From Erinaceus europaeus (Eukaryota; Chordata; Mammalia; Eulipotyphla; Erinaceidae), in contig NC_080162.1 of the NCBI RefSeq assembly GCF_950295315.1, positions 68,361,760 to 68,425,759 on the forward strand: a DNA stretch of 64,000 nt, read 5' to 3'. Below are positions 10,263 to 20,454 of this stretch, in pieces. The position numbers and the translations under genes are program-made. Each line of letters opens with the position of its first letter. Position 1 is the first letter of the stretch. The notes under the pieces are model-generated. The model did not search any database, had not been told where the DNA came from, and saw only the letters and a list, made by a program, of their open reading frames with translations.

Positions 10263-10727
10263 TGTTGGGAAATTGTGAGGAGCCTCACAAAGCACCCTGC
10301 ATTCCTGATACTATGGCTTATCTACATAATCACTGTTTTACCTGAAAGATCCCAACCCTTTCCATTCCTTTGATCTATCTTCTTTCTACCCTCAAGACCC
10401 TCCCTGCCTCTAGGGTATTATTAATCCCACCAGTTAAAACCCTCGCAACAGTTGCTAAGGAAATTTCTACCTTCCCAGCTCCCTTTTGCCTTTCTCCTCC
10501 CCTCTCCTAGCCATTTCTGTTTCTGACTTGCCACTTCTGGGTCTACCCTTTAAAAGCCTTGGCTCTCTGATCAGTAAAGAATTGCATTGCCTTGCATCAC
10601 ATGTTTGGTTCCTGAGTCATCTCCCTCGCGTTGCTGAGTAAGTAGCAATCCAGGCTGGCTCTGGTCATGTTCTCTCCAACCCAGAGAGTACACACCTGGG
10701 AAGAGGCACCCCCACACTATCCCAGCA
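10263..10727 (+). mobile_element. Solo LTR related to the one at 4892
   Basis: A 465-bp unit starts TGTTGGGAAATTG and ends ATCCCAGCA. Flanks GTATTG (10257-10262) and ATATTG (10728-10733) form a 6-bp target duplication with one difference. A promoter-like CCCTTTAAAAGCC lies near 10547 and an AP-1-like TGAGTCAT near 10613. The 3' end aligns with the 4892 LTR, while the upstream U3-like part is mostly different. No gag, pol or env is attached. Confidence 0.75.
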
Positions 10728-10877
10728 ATATTGCACAAAACAGTATAGACAACAAAGAATTACCTAAAATGTTAATTAATAATGTTGAGGTGGGGAACTT
10801 GTGGCCAAAAGGGAAACTAGCTTGAGTTTTTGTAGGTAATTATTTATTTGCTACATAAAAATCTACCATGGAGTGGC

Positions 10878-10995
10878 TGTGGGAAAGCTTCATGAGTGGT
10901 GAAACAGAGCTACAGGTATCTCTCTGTCTCTTTCCCTATCTCCCCCACCTCCCTCAATTCTATCTCTATCCAACAACAAAAAAAAATTTAAAGAT
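10878..10995 (+). mobile_element. SINE 3' half
   Basis: It carries GGGAAAGCTTCATGAGTGGT, then a TCTCTGTCTC tract and a CAACAACAAAAA tail. The tRNA-like head is absent. Confidence 0.65.
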
Positions 10996-11334
10996 TATTT
11001 AAAAAAGAAAATATGAATGGTTGATCATCAGCCAAGTGTTGGGTGTGAATAGATGCTATTTGGAGAGATCAGTATATCATCTCACTTCAGGAAATATGAA
11101 AAATACTGAAAAATATTCATATCCATTATAGACAAATAATTCAATTTTCTAAAGAATGTCTACATTTCCAATGAATTCTATAAATTTTAAGAAATTCTAA
11201 AGAATTCCATAAACATTAAATAATGTCAAATATAAAATAAATTACAGAGAAATTTTAGAACAGTGAAGATGCTCCATTTGATTTTAATGATAAGTCTGCA
11301 TTTTTATACATTTGTCCAAGCACATATCATGACC
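10996..11334. other. Unassigned A/T-rich DNA
   Basis: Short imperfect repeats of AAATTCTA and AAAATATTCATA-like motifs occur between 11090 and 11235. No gene or named repeat recognised. Confidence 0.35.
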
Positions 11335-11480
11335 CAGACTAAAGACACCAAGACAAATCATATTTTGATTGTAAAGTAATAAGGATAAAGGAAGAATTCA
11401 GAAGGCTTCAAGAGAAAAACAGAGTGACATACAGAGGAAAATCCGTAAGATTATCAGCATATTTCTCCACACAAACTCTA

Positions 11481-11483
<3 letters not shown>

Positions 11484-11522
<39 letters not shown>
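11484..11522 (+). repeat. (GT)n microsatellite in L1
   Basis: An uninterrupted GT array of about 39 bp replaces L1 sequence that in the 56.8-kb copy reads AGCCAGAAGAGAATGG. It is followed by a duplicated CAGTGAGACAGGATTTC unit at about 11528-11562. Confidence 0.9.
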
Positions 11523-11525
<3 letters not shown>

Positions 11526-11611
11526 CACAGTGAGACAGGATTTCTCAGTGAGACAGGATTTCAACCAAGACTACTGTAAACTGCTAGACTGCCATTAAGA
11601 GTAGATGAAGG

Positions 11612-11902
11612 GAGTCGGGCTCTAGCGCAGCGGGTTAAGCGCAGGTGGCGCAAAGCACAAGGACCGGCATAAGGATCCCGGTTCGAGCCCCGGCTCCCCA
11701 CCTGCAGGGGAGTCACTTCACAGGCGGTGAAGCAGGTCTGCAGGTGTCTATCTTTCTCTCCTCCTCTGTCTTCCCCTCCTCTCTCCATTTCCCTCTGTCC
11801 TATCCAACAACGATGACAACAACAATAATAACTACAACAATAAAACAACAAGGGCAACAAAAGGGAATAAATAAATAAATAAAAAAGAATATCTAAAAAA
11901 AA
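11612..11902 (+). mobile_element. Group II SINE, full length, with intact-looking promoter boxes
   Basis: Exact 15-bp copies of AAGAGTAGATGAAGG flank it at 11597-11611 and 11903-11917. It has an RNA polymerase III box A (TAGCGCAGCGGG, 11623-11634) and box B (GGTTCGAGCCC, 11680-11690), both close to consensus. The tail is CAACAACAATAATAACTACA with TAAATAAATAAATA. This is the least decayed example here and serves as the group II reference. Mobilised in trans by L1, as for all tRNA-derived SINEs. Confidence 0.92.
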
Positions 11903-13040
11903 AAGAGTAGATGAAGGCATAAAAACCTTCTCTCTGGCAAGCAACAGTTGACGGAATCAATTATCATCAAGTCTGATCTCCAAGAAGTTCTAAAAGGTCT
12001 CCTATAAACAAATCAAAACATCACTAAAAACATGCCATATATCAGACATTCTAAAAGTTTAGAATAATGACATAAAATAATTCAAATCTATAATATCAGT
12101 GAATGTCAATGGCCTGAATGAACCCATTCAAAGGAACAGCATGGGAAGATGGGTCAGAAAACACAACCCAACTCTATGCTGTCTGCAGGAATTCCACCTA
12201 ACTCAAACACAGTCTCAACGTGAAAGAATAGAAAACTATCATACAAGCTAATGGACTACCAAAATAGCAGGAATACCTATTCTCATGTATGACACAATAG
12301 ACCTTAAAAAAAATTTAAAGGTTGGGATGGATTATTTAATGCTCAGAGGATCAGTAAATCAAGAGGATATAACAACTGTTAACATCTATGCACTCAATGA
12401 AGGACCCTCTAAATACATCAAACAAATACTGAAACAGGTACAGAAATTTATCAATAGCAACACAGTAATAGCAGAAGACTTCAACACCCTACTCTCTCAG
12501 TGTGACAGATCATCTAGGCAGAGAATTAACAACGAAATGGGAAATAAGTGAAGAGATAAATAAACTAGAATTATTGAACATTTTCAGAGTCATTCACCCC
12601 AATAAATTGAAATACACATTCTATTCAAGTCCACCTGTGTCATTCTTAAGGATAGATCATAGGTTAGGCCACAAACACAGTGTTAGTAAATTAATTCAGG
12701 ACCACTGAAATCACCCCAAGCATCTTCTCAGACCTCAACAAAATTAAATTAACACTTACAACAAATGAAAGATTAGTAAAATTCCTAAAATATGAAAACT
12801 GAACAGTACACTACTTACCAACTGCTAAGTCAAAGAAGAAATTAAGTAAGAAATTAAAATGTTTTGAGAAATCAATGAAAATGAAATCACAAGCTGTCAA
12901 AATATTGGGGACACAGATAAAACAGTACTTCAAGGGAAATTCATAGCCATACAAGTATACATTAGGAAATAAGAAAAAGGTTAAGTAAGCAACTTGACTA
13001 CATACCTTAAAGACTTAGAAGAAGAGGAACAAAGGAATCC

Positions 13041-13138
13041 CCCTTTATCCCCTACTGGCATCAGCTGAGCCACTGGCATTTTCGGCAGTGCCCTCAGTGG
13101 CATTTACTGACCGTTAGGAGAATAAACCACCATCTGTC
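13041..13138. mobile_element. 98-bp insertion of unknown origin in L1
   Basis: The L1 sequence is interrupted here and flanked by exact 8-bp copies of AGGAATCC at 13033-13040 and 13139-13146. Removing the insert restores continuity with the L1 at 58100-58125. It has no poly(A) tail and no clear terminal inverted repeats, but contains CCACTG...CAGTGG pairing near 13070-13100. An 8-bp duplication would fit a hAT-type element. Confidence 0.65.
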
Positions 13139-13269
13139 AGGAATCCTAAAACAACCAGAAGGATGGAAATAACTAAAATTAGGACAGAAATAAATATCAA
13201 AAATAAGAGAATCATACAAAAGATTAATGAAGCCAAATGTTGGCTCTTCAAATAGCAAAACTCACAAAA

Positions 13270-13861
13270 CTCCTGCTATATAGCAAAATTATGAAACAGC
13301 CAACAGTAACATGTGCTTTATTTTGTGTGTTGGACCACCATTTTGCTCCTCTTCCTCATGATCTTCCTTTTTATTTTCTTCCTCCTCCCCCTCTTTTCTT
13401 CTTCTTGTTTCTCTCTCTCTCTCTCTCATCTATCTCTATCTCTACCTCTCTCATCTATCTATCTCTATCTCTACCTCTCTCATCTATCTATCTCTATCTC
13501 CATGGCAAAATACATATATACAGCACAATGAAAATAAACCCTCTTAGCTATACCTACAAAAAATTCCCAATAAAAACTATTATTGTTACTTCAGATACCA
13601 TGCATATTTCTAGCTCACCTGAATATTCTTCAAAACTTCAACTTAAGTTTGGATATTAGGGTTCTGATTCTAAAATTTTCATTTTGTTTACTAGAACCAA
13701 ACTTAGTCCAGTTTGCAAACAGCCTACTTCACTTTTGTGATTTGTAGGTGAGTAGTGAATCTTTGCAATAGTTGATTCCAGCTGAAAGATTGAGATTGTA
13801 TGCTCCAAACCTCATATGTCATTTACAGATACCATTAGTAGAGAATACTAGCATTATAAGA
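13270..13861 (+). repeat. Unidentified repeat, forward arm of an inverted pair
   Basis: It matches the reverse complement of 17633-18145 over its whole length, roughly 85-90% by eye outside a variable pyrimidine tract. Homology starts at CCTGCTATA and ends at AGCATTATAAG in both. The tract here is TCTC/ATCT (about 13400-13502). The flanks differ, so it is a unit. I see no coding domain or LTR termini and cannot name the family. Confidence 0.75.
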
Positions 13862-13865
13862 TTAT

Positions 13866-14566
13866 TCACTCTTATGAGTATGTCACACATCACAAAAGGT
13901 AGCAACAACAAATGCTGGAGAGGTTGTGAGGGGAAAGGAGCCCTCCTGCACTGCCGGTAGGAATGTAAATTGGTTCAGTTAATAGTCTGAAGATATCTCA
14001 CAAGGCTACAAATGGACCTACTTTATGACCCTACAATTCCTCTCCTAGGAACCAAACATACCCATTCAAAAAGATTTGTGTTTACCTATGCTCAGAGCAG
14101 CACAATTTGCAATAGTCAAAAACTTGGAAGCAACCCAGGTGTCCAATAACAGGTGAGTGGTTGAGTAAGTTGTGGTATATATATAAAATAGGATACTTCT
14201 CAGCTATTAAGAATAATGATTTCACCATCTTTAACTCATCTTGGATACAGCATGAAGTAATTATGTTAAGTAATATAAGCCAGAAAGAGAAGGATCACTA
14301 TGGAATGATCCCACTCATAGAAGTAGAAAAATAAGAACAGAAAAAAAAAAAAAGGACAAAGCAGATCTTAGACTGGAACTGGTGTATTAAACCAAAATAC
14401 TCTGGGATGGGGGGGGGGGTCAGGTCCTGGAACATGATGGCAGAGGATGACCTAGAGGGGGTTTGATTGTTACATGGAAAACTGAGAAATTTTGCACATG
14501 TACAAACTAATGTATCTTACTCTCAACTTTAAACTACTAATTCCTCAATAGAGAGGAAAAAAAAGA
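13866..14566 (+). mobile_element. LINE-1 ORF2 C-terminal end and type B tail, old
   Basis: It matches the ORF2 3' end at 32290-32770 (cysteine-rich region, then GGAATGATCCCACTCATAGA), followed by a type B tail: ACTCTGGGATGGGG, GCACATGTACAAACTA, ATTCCTCAATA and an A-rich end. It contains a G run at about 14408-14419. Decayed, no open frame. Confidence 0.8.
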
Positions 14567-14828
14567 ACCCAGTGATGAACCATAGTTTTATGTCAGTGTA
14601 GGTTATCCTTGGTTAAAAAAAAAAAAAAAAGAACTGTCTTGGTGAGCATTGTTTCTTGTATTTATTTGTTTTGTTTTGTTTTGCTTTTTGCCTCTAGAGT
14701 TATTACTGGGCTTTGGTGCAAGCAATAGGAATCCACTACTCCTAACAGCCATTTTTTTTCCATTTTATTGTATGGGACAGAGAGAATTTGAGAGAGGAGG
14801 AGATAGGGAGATAGAAAGATAGACACCA

Positions 14829-15113
14829 TGGAGTCTGGCGGTAGCGCAGCACAAGCGCACATGGAGCGAAGCCCAAGGACTGGCCTAAGAATCCCAGTTG
14901 GAGCTCAGGCTCCCCACCTGCCGGGGAGTCATTTCACAGGCGATGAAGCAGGTCTGCAGGTGTCTATTTTTCTCTCCCTCTCTCTGTCTTCCCCTCCTCT
15001 CTCCATTTCTCTCTGTCCTATCTAACAATGATGATATCAATAACAACAACAATAATAATAACTTCAACAATTAAAAAAACAAAGGCAACAAAAGGGAAAA
15101 TAATAAATGAATA
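14829..15113 (+). mobile_element. Group II SINE, first of a tandem pair
   Basis: It starts GGAGTCTGGCGGTAGCGCAG and lacks the usual GGGTT between box A and the next segment. The core CCGGGGAGTCATTTCACAGG and a CAACAACAACAATAATAAT tail follow. Confidence 0.85.
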
Positions 15114-15116
15114 TAG

Positions 15117-15378
15117 GGGAGTCAGGTGGTAGCGCAGCGGGTTAAGCGCAGGTGGAGCAAAGTGCAAGGACTGGCATCAGAATCCCGGTTTGAGCCCCCA
15201 GCTCTCCACCTGCAGGGGAGTCGCTTCACAGGCGGTGAAGCAGGACTGCAGGTGTCTGTGTTTCTCTCCCCCTCTTTGTCTTCCCCTCCTCTCTCCACTT
15301 CTCTCTGTCCTATTCAATAACAATGACATCAAATAACAACAATAATAACTACAACAATATAAAACATTGAAATAAATA
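15117..15378 (+). mobile_element. Group II SINE, second of a tandem pair
   Basis: It starts GGGAGTCAGGTGGTAGCGCA only a few bases after the tail of the previous SINE, in the same direction, so it probably inserted into that A/T-rich tail. Complete head, core and CAACAATAATAACTACAACA tail. Confidence 0.88.
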
Positions 15379-15562
15379 CAAAAAAATTTAATGTTTTATA
15401 AAAAAAGACACCTCTTAAAAATTTTTAAAAAGATAGAAACCTGCAGACATCCTTCACTACTTGTGAAGCATTCCCCTGCAGGTGGGTAGCAGGGGCTCAA
15501 AGCTGGATCCTAGCATGGGTCACTGTGCTTCATAACCGGATGTGCCACTGCCCACCTCCACT

Positions 15563-16154
15563 CCCATTTGGTAAATATTGTTGATCATGGTGAAGATCAT
15601 ACATGTGTGTAGGCAGAGGTTTGTGGGAAATCTCTGAGCCTTCCTCCCAGTTTTGTAAACCTATAACTTCTCTAGAAATATTATTTCTTAGGTTTATAAG
15701 ACAAAAAACTAGATAATGCAAATTTTCAAGGTCATTGAACTTTTATTAAGAAAAAAGAAAAGAAAGCCCACTTCTCAGTTCTCCTCACTATTTTTTTTCC
15801 ACTGCATCACATTGTTCTCCTTTATTAAAAAAAATGCTAGATAAAGGCCTGGAGAAAGTAAACAGTTATTCACGCCATAAGTAGGATTGGGAGGGTGGTG
15901 GAACATCTTGTTTAAGGTTGATGCATAGTTTCCAGGTGAGAGTGTTTGGTTTCGATGGGGAAGGGCAGAATATGAAAGGAAGAAAGCCCGCATAGTGAGC
16001 TCACCTCCACAGCATGTCCTCATTCAATCACTGCTCTACAGACCCATATGACCATATCTACCTGCATCATCTTGTCTCCGCAGAAAGCATACAAGCATGC
16101 AAGGTAGAACTAAACCACAGTTTGGCAAGATTTGTGAGAAATTCTGCCAAACTT
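15563..16154. other. Unassigned DNA
   Basis: No clear repeat or gene. The part from about 16015 could be the decayed upstream edge of the old L1 that becomes recognisable near 16155. Confidence 0.35.
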
Positions 16155-16890
16155 ATTCACAATAATCAGAGTGGAAGCAGCCTAAATGCCCATCATCAGA
16201 TGACTGTCTATAGAAGTTATGATATATATTCCATGGGCTACCACTCCACAATCAAAAAAGATAATATTGTGTCCTTTGGGACAAAATGGATGGAGCTGGA
16301 GGTGATTATTCTTATAGCAAAATAAGTAAAGAGATGAAAGACAACTAGCAGATGGTTTCACTCATATGTGGAATCTAAAGATGTGATTTATATGAACTTG
16401 CCAAAAAAAATCCACGCAAAATAGAAACAAGCAAACTGTTTCTTTTTTAAAATGTTTTTAATATTTATTTATTTATTCCCTTTTGTTGCCCTTGTTGTTT
16501 TATTCTTGTAGTTACTGTTGTTGTTATTGACGTTGTCATTGTTGGATAGGACAGAGAGAAATGGAGAGAGGAGGGGAAGACAGAGGGGGACAGAAAGACA
16601 CCCACAGACCTACTTCACCGCCTGTGAAGTGAATCCCCTGCAGTTGGGGAGCCAGGGGCTCGAACCGGGATCCTTATGCCGGTCCTTGCGCTTGGCGCCA
16701 CATGCACTTAACCCATTGCACTACTGCCCAAATACCACAAACTGTTTCTAAGACTTGTGAGGACTATAGTGGTTATCTTTGGGAAGTAGGAGGGTGGGGA
16801 TGCGGAAAATTGATGGTGGCTGTGGTGTGGAATTATACACTGTAACTTTACCATATTGTAACAAACTATTAATAACAAATACAATTATTT
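16155..16890 (+). mobile_element. Ancient LINE-1 3' end
   Basis: It shows the old mammalian L1 ORF2/3'-UTR consensus: TGGAAGCAGCCTAAATGCCC, then ACAAAATGGATGGAGCTGG, then GGTTTCACTCATATGTGGAA, then TGTGGTGTGGAATTATACAC. It differs from types A and B and is older. A group II SINE splits it at 16444. Confidence 0.8.
16444..16737 (-). mobile_element. Group II SINE, reverse, inside the ancient L1
   Basis: Exact 12-bp copies of CAAACTGTTTCT flank it at 16432-16443 and 16738-16749. The full-length head and tail are present in reverse. Confidence 0.9.
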
Positions 16891-16899
16891 TTAAAAAGA

Positions 16900-17335
16900 A
16901 ATTCTGAAAATTCACTACATGCTCTTGGTCAAGTCACCATGGGTCTACAATTTCTCACCTTAAAATGAGGAGAGTAAATTTAACAATAATAATCAGAAGA
17001 ATCTCAATAATAAGTTAACAGCTATAATTACTGAGTGTTTTCAATAAGACAAGAGCTGTACCATTTTATTATATTATACTTATTATAATTATATAATAAT
17101 TATTATAATTATTATTAATAATTAATAATTATTATATTTATAATTATATTATACTTATATATTACTTATTATATATACATTTTATTATATTATATTTATT
17201 TTATTATACTCACAAGATAAGTTACTGTGCATCACTATTTTACTTTACAGATAAAGAAACTAAGACTAAGGAAGGTTGAGCAATGATTAATAAGAACCAA
17301 AATCTACTTGACCACACAGCCAACATACTTAATCA
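16900..17335. repeat. MIR-like ancient SINEs with an AT-rich expansion
   Basis: At 16918-17000, GGTCAAGTCACC and CTCACCTTAAAATGAGGAGA resemble forward MIR. At 17225-17330, TTTTACTTTACAGATAAAGA and CACACAGCC resemble reverse MIR. The stretch 17065-17215 is almost pure A/T (TTATAATTATATAATAATTA) and looks like a low-complexity expansion. Confidence 0.6.
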
Positions 17336-17344
17336 CTATTTTTT

Positions 17345-17598
17345 GTCTGCAGGGTTATCTCTGGTACTCAGTGCCTGCACTACAAATCCACTGCTCCTGT
17401 TGGCCATTTTTCCTTTATTTTTATTTTTATTTGACAGGATAGAGAGAAACTAATGGGGTGGGGTAGAGAGGAGGAGAGAAAGGTAGATATACCTGCAGAC
17501 CTGCTTCACCACTCATGAAGTGTCAACAGGGGCTCAAACCTGGGTTCATGCACATGGTGATATGTGTGCTTAACTGTGTGTGCCACCACTCAGCCCAC
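17345..17598 (-). mobile_element. Group IV SINE, reverse
   Basis: It reads 3' block first (GGGTTATCTCTGGTACTCAG, ATCCACTGCTCCTGTTGGCC), then the group I-like body (ACCTGCAGACCTGCTTCACC) and head (TGTGTGCCACCACTCAGCCC). Complete. Confidence 0.75.
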
Positions 17599-17632
17599 TT
17601 TAATCACTGTATTTGCTACCATAGAATAAAAA

Positions 17633-18145
17633 TTCTCCCACCTTATAATGCTAGGATTCTCTCCTAATGGTCTCTGTAAATGCCGTGTGAGACCTTAATC
17701 ACTTTGAAGCATACAGTTTAAATCTTTCAGCTGGGATCAGCTAATTCAAACATTTATTACTCATCTACAAATCTCAAAAGTGAAGTAGGCTGTTTGCAAG
17801 CTTGACTAAGTTTGGTGCTAGTAAACAAAATAAATTTTTCAGAATCAGAACCCTCATACCCAAACTTAAGTTAAACTTTTGAAGAATATTCAGGTGAGCT
17901 GGAAATATGCATGGTATCTGAGTTAACAATAATAGTTTTTATTGGACAGTTTTTGTAGGTATAGCCAAGAGGGCTTACTTTCATTGTGCTATACATGTGT
18001 ATTTTGTCATGCCAAAAAAAAAGAAAGAAAGAGAGAAAAGGAGGGGGGGGAGATGAGGAGGTACAAAATGATGGTCCAGCATAATAATAAAGCATATGTT
18101 ACTGTTGGCTGTTTCATAATTTTGCTCTATAGCAGGAATTTCCCT
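17633..18145 (-). repeat. Unidentified repeat, reverse arm of an inverted pair
   Basis: It is the reverse-complement partner of 13270-13861. The variable tract here is A/G-rich on the plus strand (18017-18060). Its flanks are a group IV SINE and a group III SINE, not L1, so the repeat is not simply part of an L1. Confidence 0.75.
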
Positions 18146-18164
18146 GTAGCATAATATTTAAAAA

Positions 18165-18320
18165 GGCTATTCAAGGGATGATGAAATAGTTCACTTGGCT
18201 ATTGTGCTACTTTGCCATGTGTGCAATGCAAGTTTGAGCTGTTCCCACCGCACTGAATGAAGGTTTGGTGCTGTGGTCTCTCATTCTCTCTTCACCTCTC
18301 TGTTGCTATCTAAAATAAGG
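18165..18320 (+). mobile_element. Diverged tRNA-derived SINE, group III-like
   Basis: It has a GAAATAGTTCACTTGGCTAT head and TGTGCAATGCAAGTTTGAGC box-B-like region, then TCTCATTCTCTCTTCACCTC. It runs into the purine microsatellite. Confidence 0.55.
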
Positions 18321-18430
18321 GAGGAGGTGGAGGAGGAAAGAAGAAGAAGGGAAGGAAAGAAGGAAGGAAGGAAGGAAGGAAGGAAGGAAGGAAGGAAGGA
18401 AGGAAGGAAGGAAGGAAGAAAGAAAGAAAG
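18320..18430 (+). repeat. (GGAA)n purine microsatellite
   Basis: AG/GGA-rich start, then about 18 GGAA units from roughly 18346 to 18416, ending in GAAAGAAAG. It probably grew from the A-rich tail of the preceding SINE. Confidence 0.9.
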
Positions 18431-18847
18431 ATTATGAAGAAATAAAGAAGGAAGAAAAAGAACAAGGAGCTATTCAAACTCACAATAGTTGAAACGTTGT
18501 CTCAAACTCAAATTCACTTTTTCCCTTACTCCTTATATCTCAGGGTTCCTACAAAAGATAGGAACAAAGAAGATATGGTGATGTAGGTTATCCTTCTCTA
18601 GCCATCTTCCATTTCAATGGTCTTTTTGTCATATTTTCTTTTTTAAAAGATAGATCACTTTACTGGGGAAATACTGATTTACAAGATTGTTGTCTTTTCA
18701 TCTATTTTCAAAATCTCTTTTCTCATAGCCCTTAGCTGGATTTATAAACATTAATCTAGTTGATGATTTTTTCAATATGACTCACACATCAAGACTGTAT
18801 TAAAAAGCAATTATAATGGTGGGAAAGGAAGAAACATAGAACACAGG
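18431..18847. other. Unassigned DNA
   Basis: No gene or clear repeat seen. Confidence 0.4.
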
Positions 18848-18860
18848 AAAAATCTATTTT

Positions 18861-19111
18861 TAAAAAATATTTATTTATTTATTCCCTTTTGTTGTCCTTG
18901 TTTTATTGTTGTAGTTATTATTGTTGTTGTCGTCATCGTTGGATAGGACAGAGAGAAATGGGGGAAGACAGAGAGGGGGAGAGAAAGTAGACACAGACCT
19001 GCTTCACCACTTGTGAAGCGACTCCCCTGCAGGTGGGGAGCCAGGGCTCAAACCGGGATCCTTCTGCTGGTCCTTGTGCTTTGCGCCACCTGCGCTTCAG
19101 CCCTACTCCCA
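18861..19111 (-). mobile_element. Group II SINE, reverse
   Basis: Exact 13-bp copies of AAAAATCTATTTT flank it at 18848-18860 and 19112-19124. About 15 bp of the GAGAGGAGGGG region is missing (GAAATGGGGGAAGACAG). Confidence 0.9.
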
Positions 19112-19124
19112 AAAAATCTATTTT

Positions 19125-19415
19125 ATAGAGGTAGAGAAATAGAGAGATAGAGTGAAAGATAATACAGCTTCCTTCAATGTTATAGGGGCCAGGCTCAAAT
19201 CTTTATTGTACACACGGCAAAGCAGCACACTATCCATGTGGGATATTTTGCAAGCCCCAGAAAACATTAGTATAACTCAGCAGTGTTCTTAAGAAAGCAT
19301 AGGCCAGGAATAGGGAGATAGTAACAACCATTCTTGAGGCACCAGAGGTCCTGGGTTCAATCCCCTGTTCTACCCTAAGTCAAAGCTGAACACTACCCTG
19401 ACTTAAAAAAACAAA
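19125..19415. mobile_element. Two diverged SINEs, reverse then forward
   Basis: At 19125-19255 a reverse SINE reads GGTAGAGAAATAGAGAGATA ... CACACGGCAAAGCAGCACAC. At 19285-19415 a forward group III SINE has GGTCCTGGGTTCAATCCCC and AAGCTGAACACTACCCTGAC. Confidence 0.6.
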
Positions 19416-20133
19416 TAAAATGAAAAATGCATAAATAAACCGTACTCCTATAATTGTCCCTCATTTGTTCTCTCTTAATTGCCTCCATTCATTCCTCAAC
19501 CTTTCATTTCATATACCCCTGCCTGCCCTCTTCCCTCTTGGACTATTTGTGAAAAGTACAAAATCTCTTTTTGTTTTTATTACATAGTAAAATGTTCTTC
19601 TGTCTCAATTTAACCCTTATTGAGCAAAGATGAGGTCATGAACTTTCTTCAGAAAGTTCAAGGTTGTGAAGTAGGTCACCAGACCAGGTTGGCACTCCAC
19701 CAAAAATTACCTTCGTTGGGAAAAATTGGGCATCTGGGATCAAGCATGTTCACAGTTAAGTGACAGATATTATTACAAAACCTTCCAGAGATAAGTATGA
19801 CAGAGGGGCTATGTGGGAAACCAGGCAGCTTCACACTGATGAGAAAGTTCCCTGTTTTCATCTAATGCTTTCAACACTTCCCTGGTGTTCAAAGGCCATA
19901 AAACATCTCCCTGCACTAGATTCTTATGGAAGGGATTTTAGCTCAGCAAGTAAAATCAAAACATTAATATTATAACCAAATACTAACTGGATCCACTTTT
20001 ACCATTTAGCAGAGAATGCACATTCTGATTTTTCCTTACTGATTCAGAGGTAACTGAAAGAAGGTTAGAAGCACAGCAATATGTAATTTAAAGCAAAACA
20101 ATCATAGTTATTTGTGCTGAATTAAAGTGAGTT
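19416..20133. other. Single-copy-looking DNA
   Basis: No gene or repeat recognised in about 700 bp. Confidence 0.4.
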
Positions 20134-20149
20134 AAAAAGCAGATATATG

Positions 20150-20438
20150 GGAGTCGGGCTGTAGCGCAGCGGGTTAAGCGCAGGTGGCGCAAAGCGCAAG
20201 GACCGGCATAAGGATCCCGGTTTGAACCCCGGCTCCCCACCTGCAGGGGAGTCGCTTCACAGGCGGTGAAGCAGGTCTGCAGGTGTCTATCTTTCTCTCC
20301 CCCTCTCTGTCTTCCCCTCCTCTCTCCGTTTCTCTCTGTCCTATCCAACAACGACGACACCAACAATAATAATAACTACAACAATAAAACAACAAGGGCA
20401 ACAAAAGGGAATAAATAAAAATAAAAAAATATTTTTTA
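20150..20438 (+). mobile_element. Group II SINE, full length, young-looking
   Basis: Exact 16-bp copies of AAAAAGCAGATATATG flank it at 20134-20149 and 20439-20454. Box A reads TAGCGCAGCGGG; box B is GGTTTGAACCCC, one or two changes from consensus. The CAACAATAATAATAACTACA tail is intact. Confidence 0.93.
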
Positions 20439-20454
20439 AAAAAGCAGATATATG

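Larger units (their letters stand above)
11335..13258 (+). mobile_element. LINE-1 fragment: end of ORF1 to middle of ORF2, broken
   Basis: At 11340-11450 it matches the last part of ORF1 seen at 56740-56870 (GACACCAAGACA...). From 12090 it matches the ORF2 endonuclease region, and 12720-13250 matches 57790-58235. Reading frames are broken throughout. It is interrupted by a GT array (11484-11522), a group II SINE (11612-11902) and a 98-bp insert (13041-13138). It stops near 13258, where an unrelated repeat begins. Another L1 piece from the ORF2 C-terminus resumes at 13866, so about 2.5 kb of L1 is missing between them. Confidence 0.85.
14668..15562 (-). mobile_element. Group IV SINE, reverse, split by two group II SINEs
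   Basis: The tail and 3' block lie at 14685-14823 (CCTCTAGAGTTATTACTGGG, ATCCACTACTCCTAACAGCC). The head lies at 15425-15562 (CTGCAGACATCCTTCACTAC, TGTGCCACTGCCCACCTCC). The two insertions between them account for the gap. Confidence 0.7.

Noticed and set aside
11612..11902. tRNA gene at the head of a group II SINE
   Set aside because: Box A and box B are present, but the sequence continues into a SINE body and tail, occurs many times, and does not fold as a full cloverleaf.
13400..13502. CRISPR-like array of ATCT/CTCT units
   Set aside because: It is a short-period pyrimidine microsatellite in a mammalian genome with no spacers.
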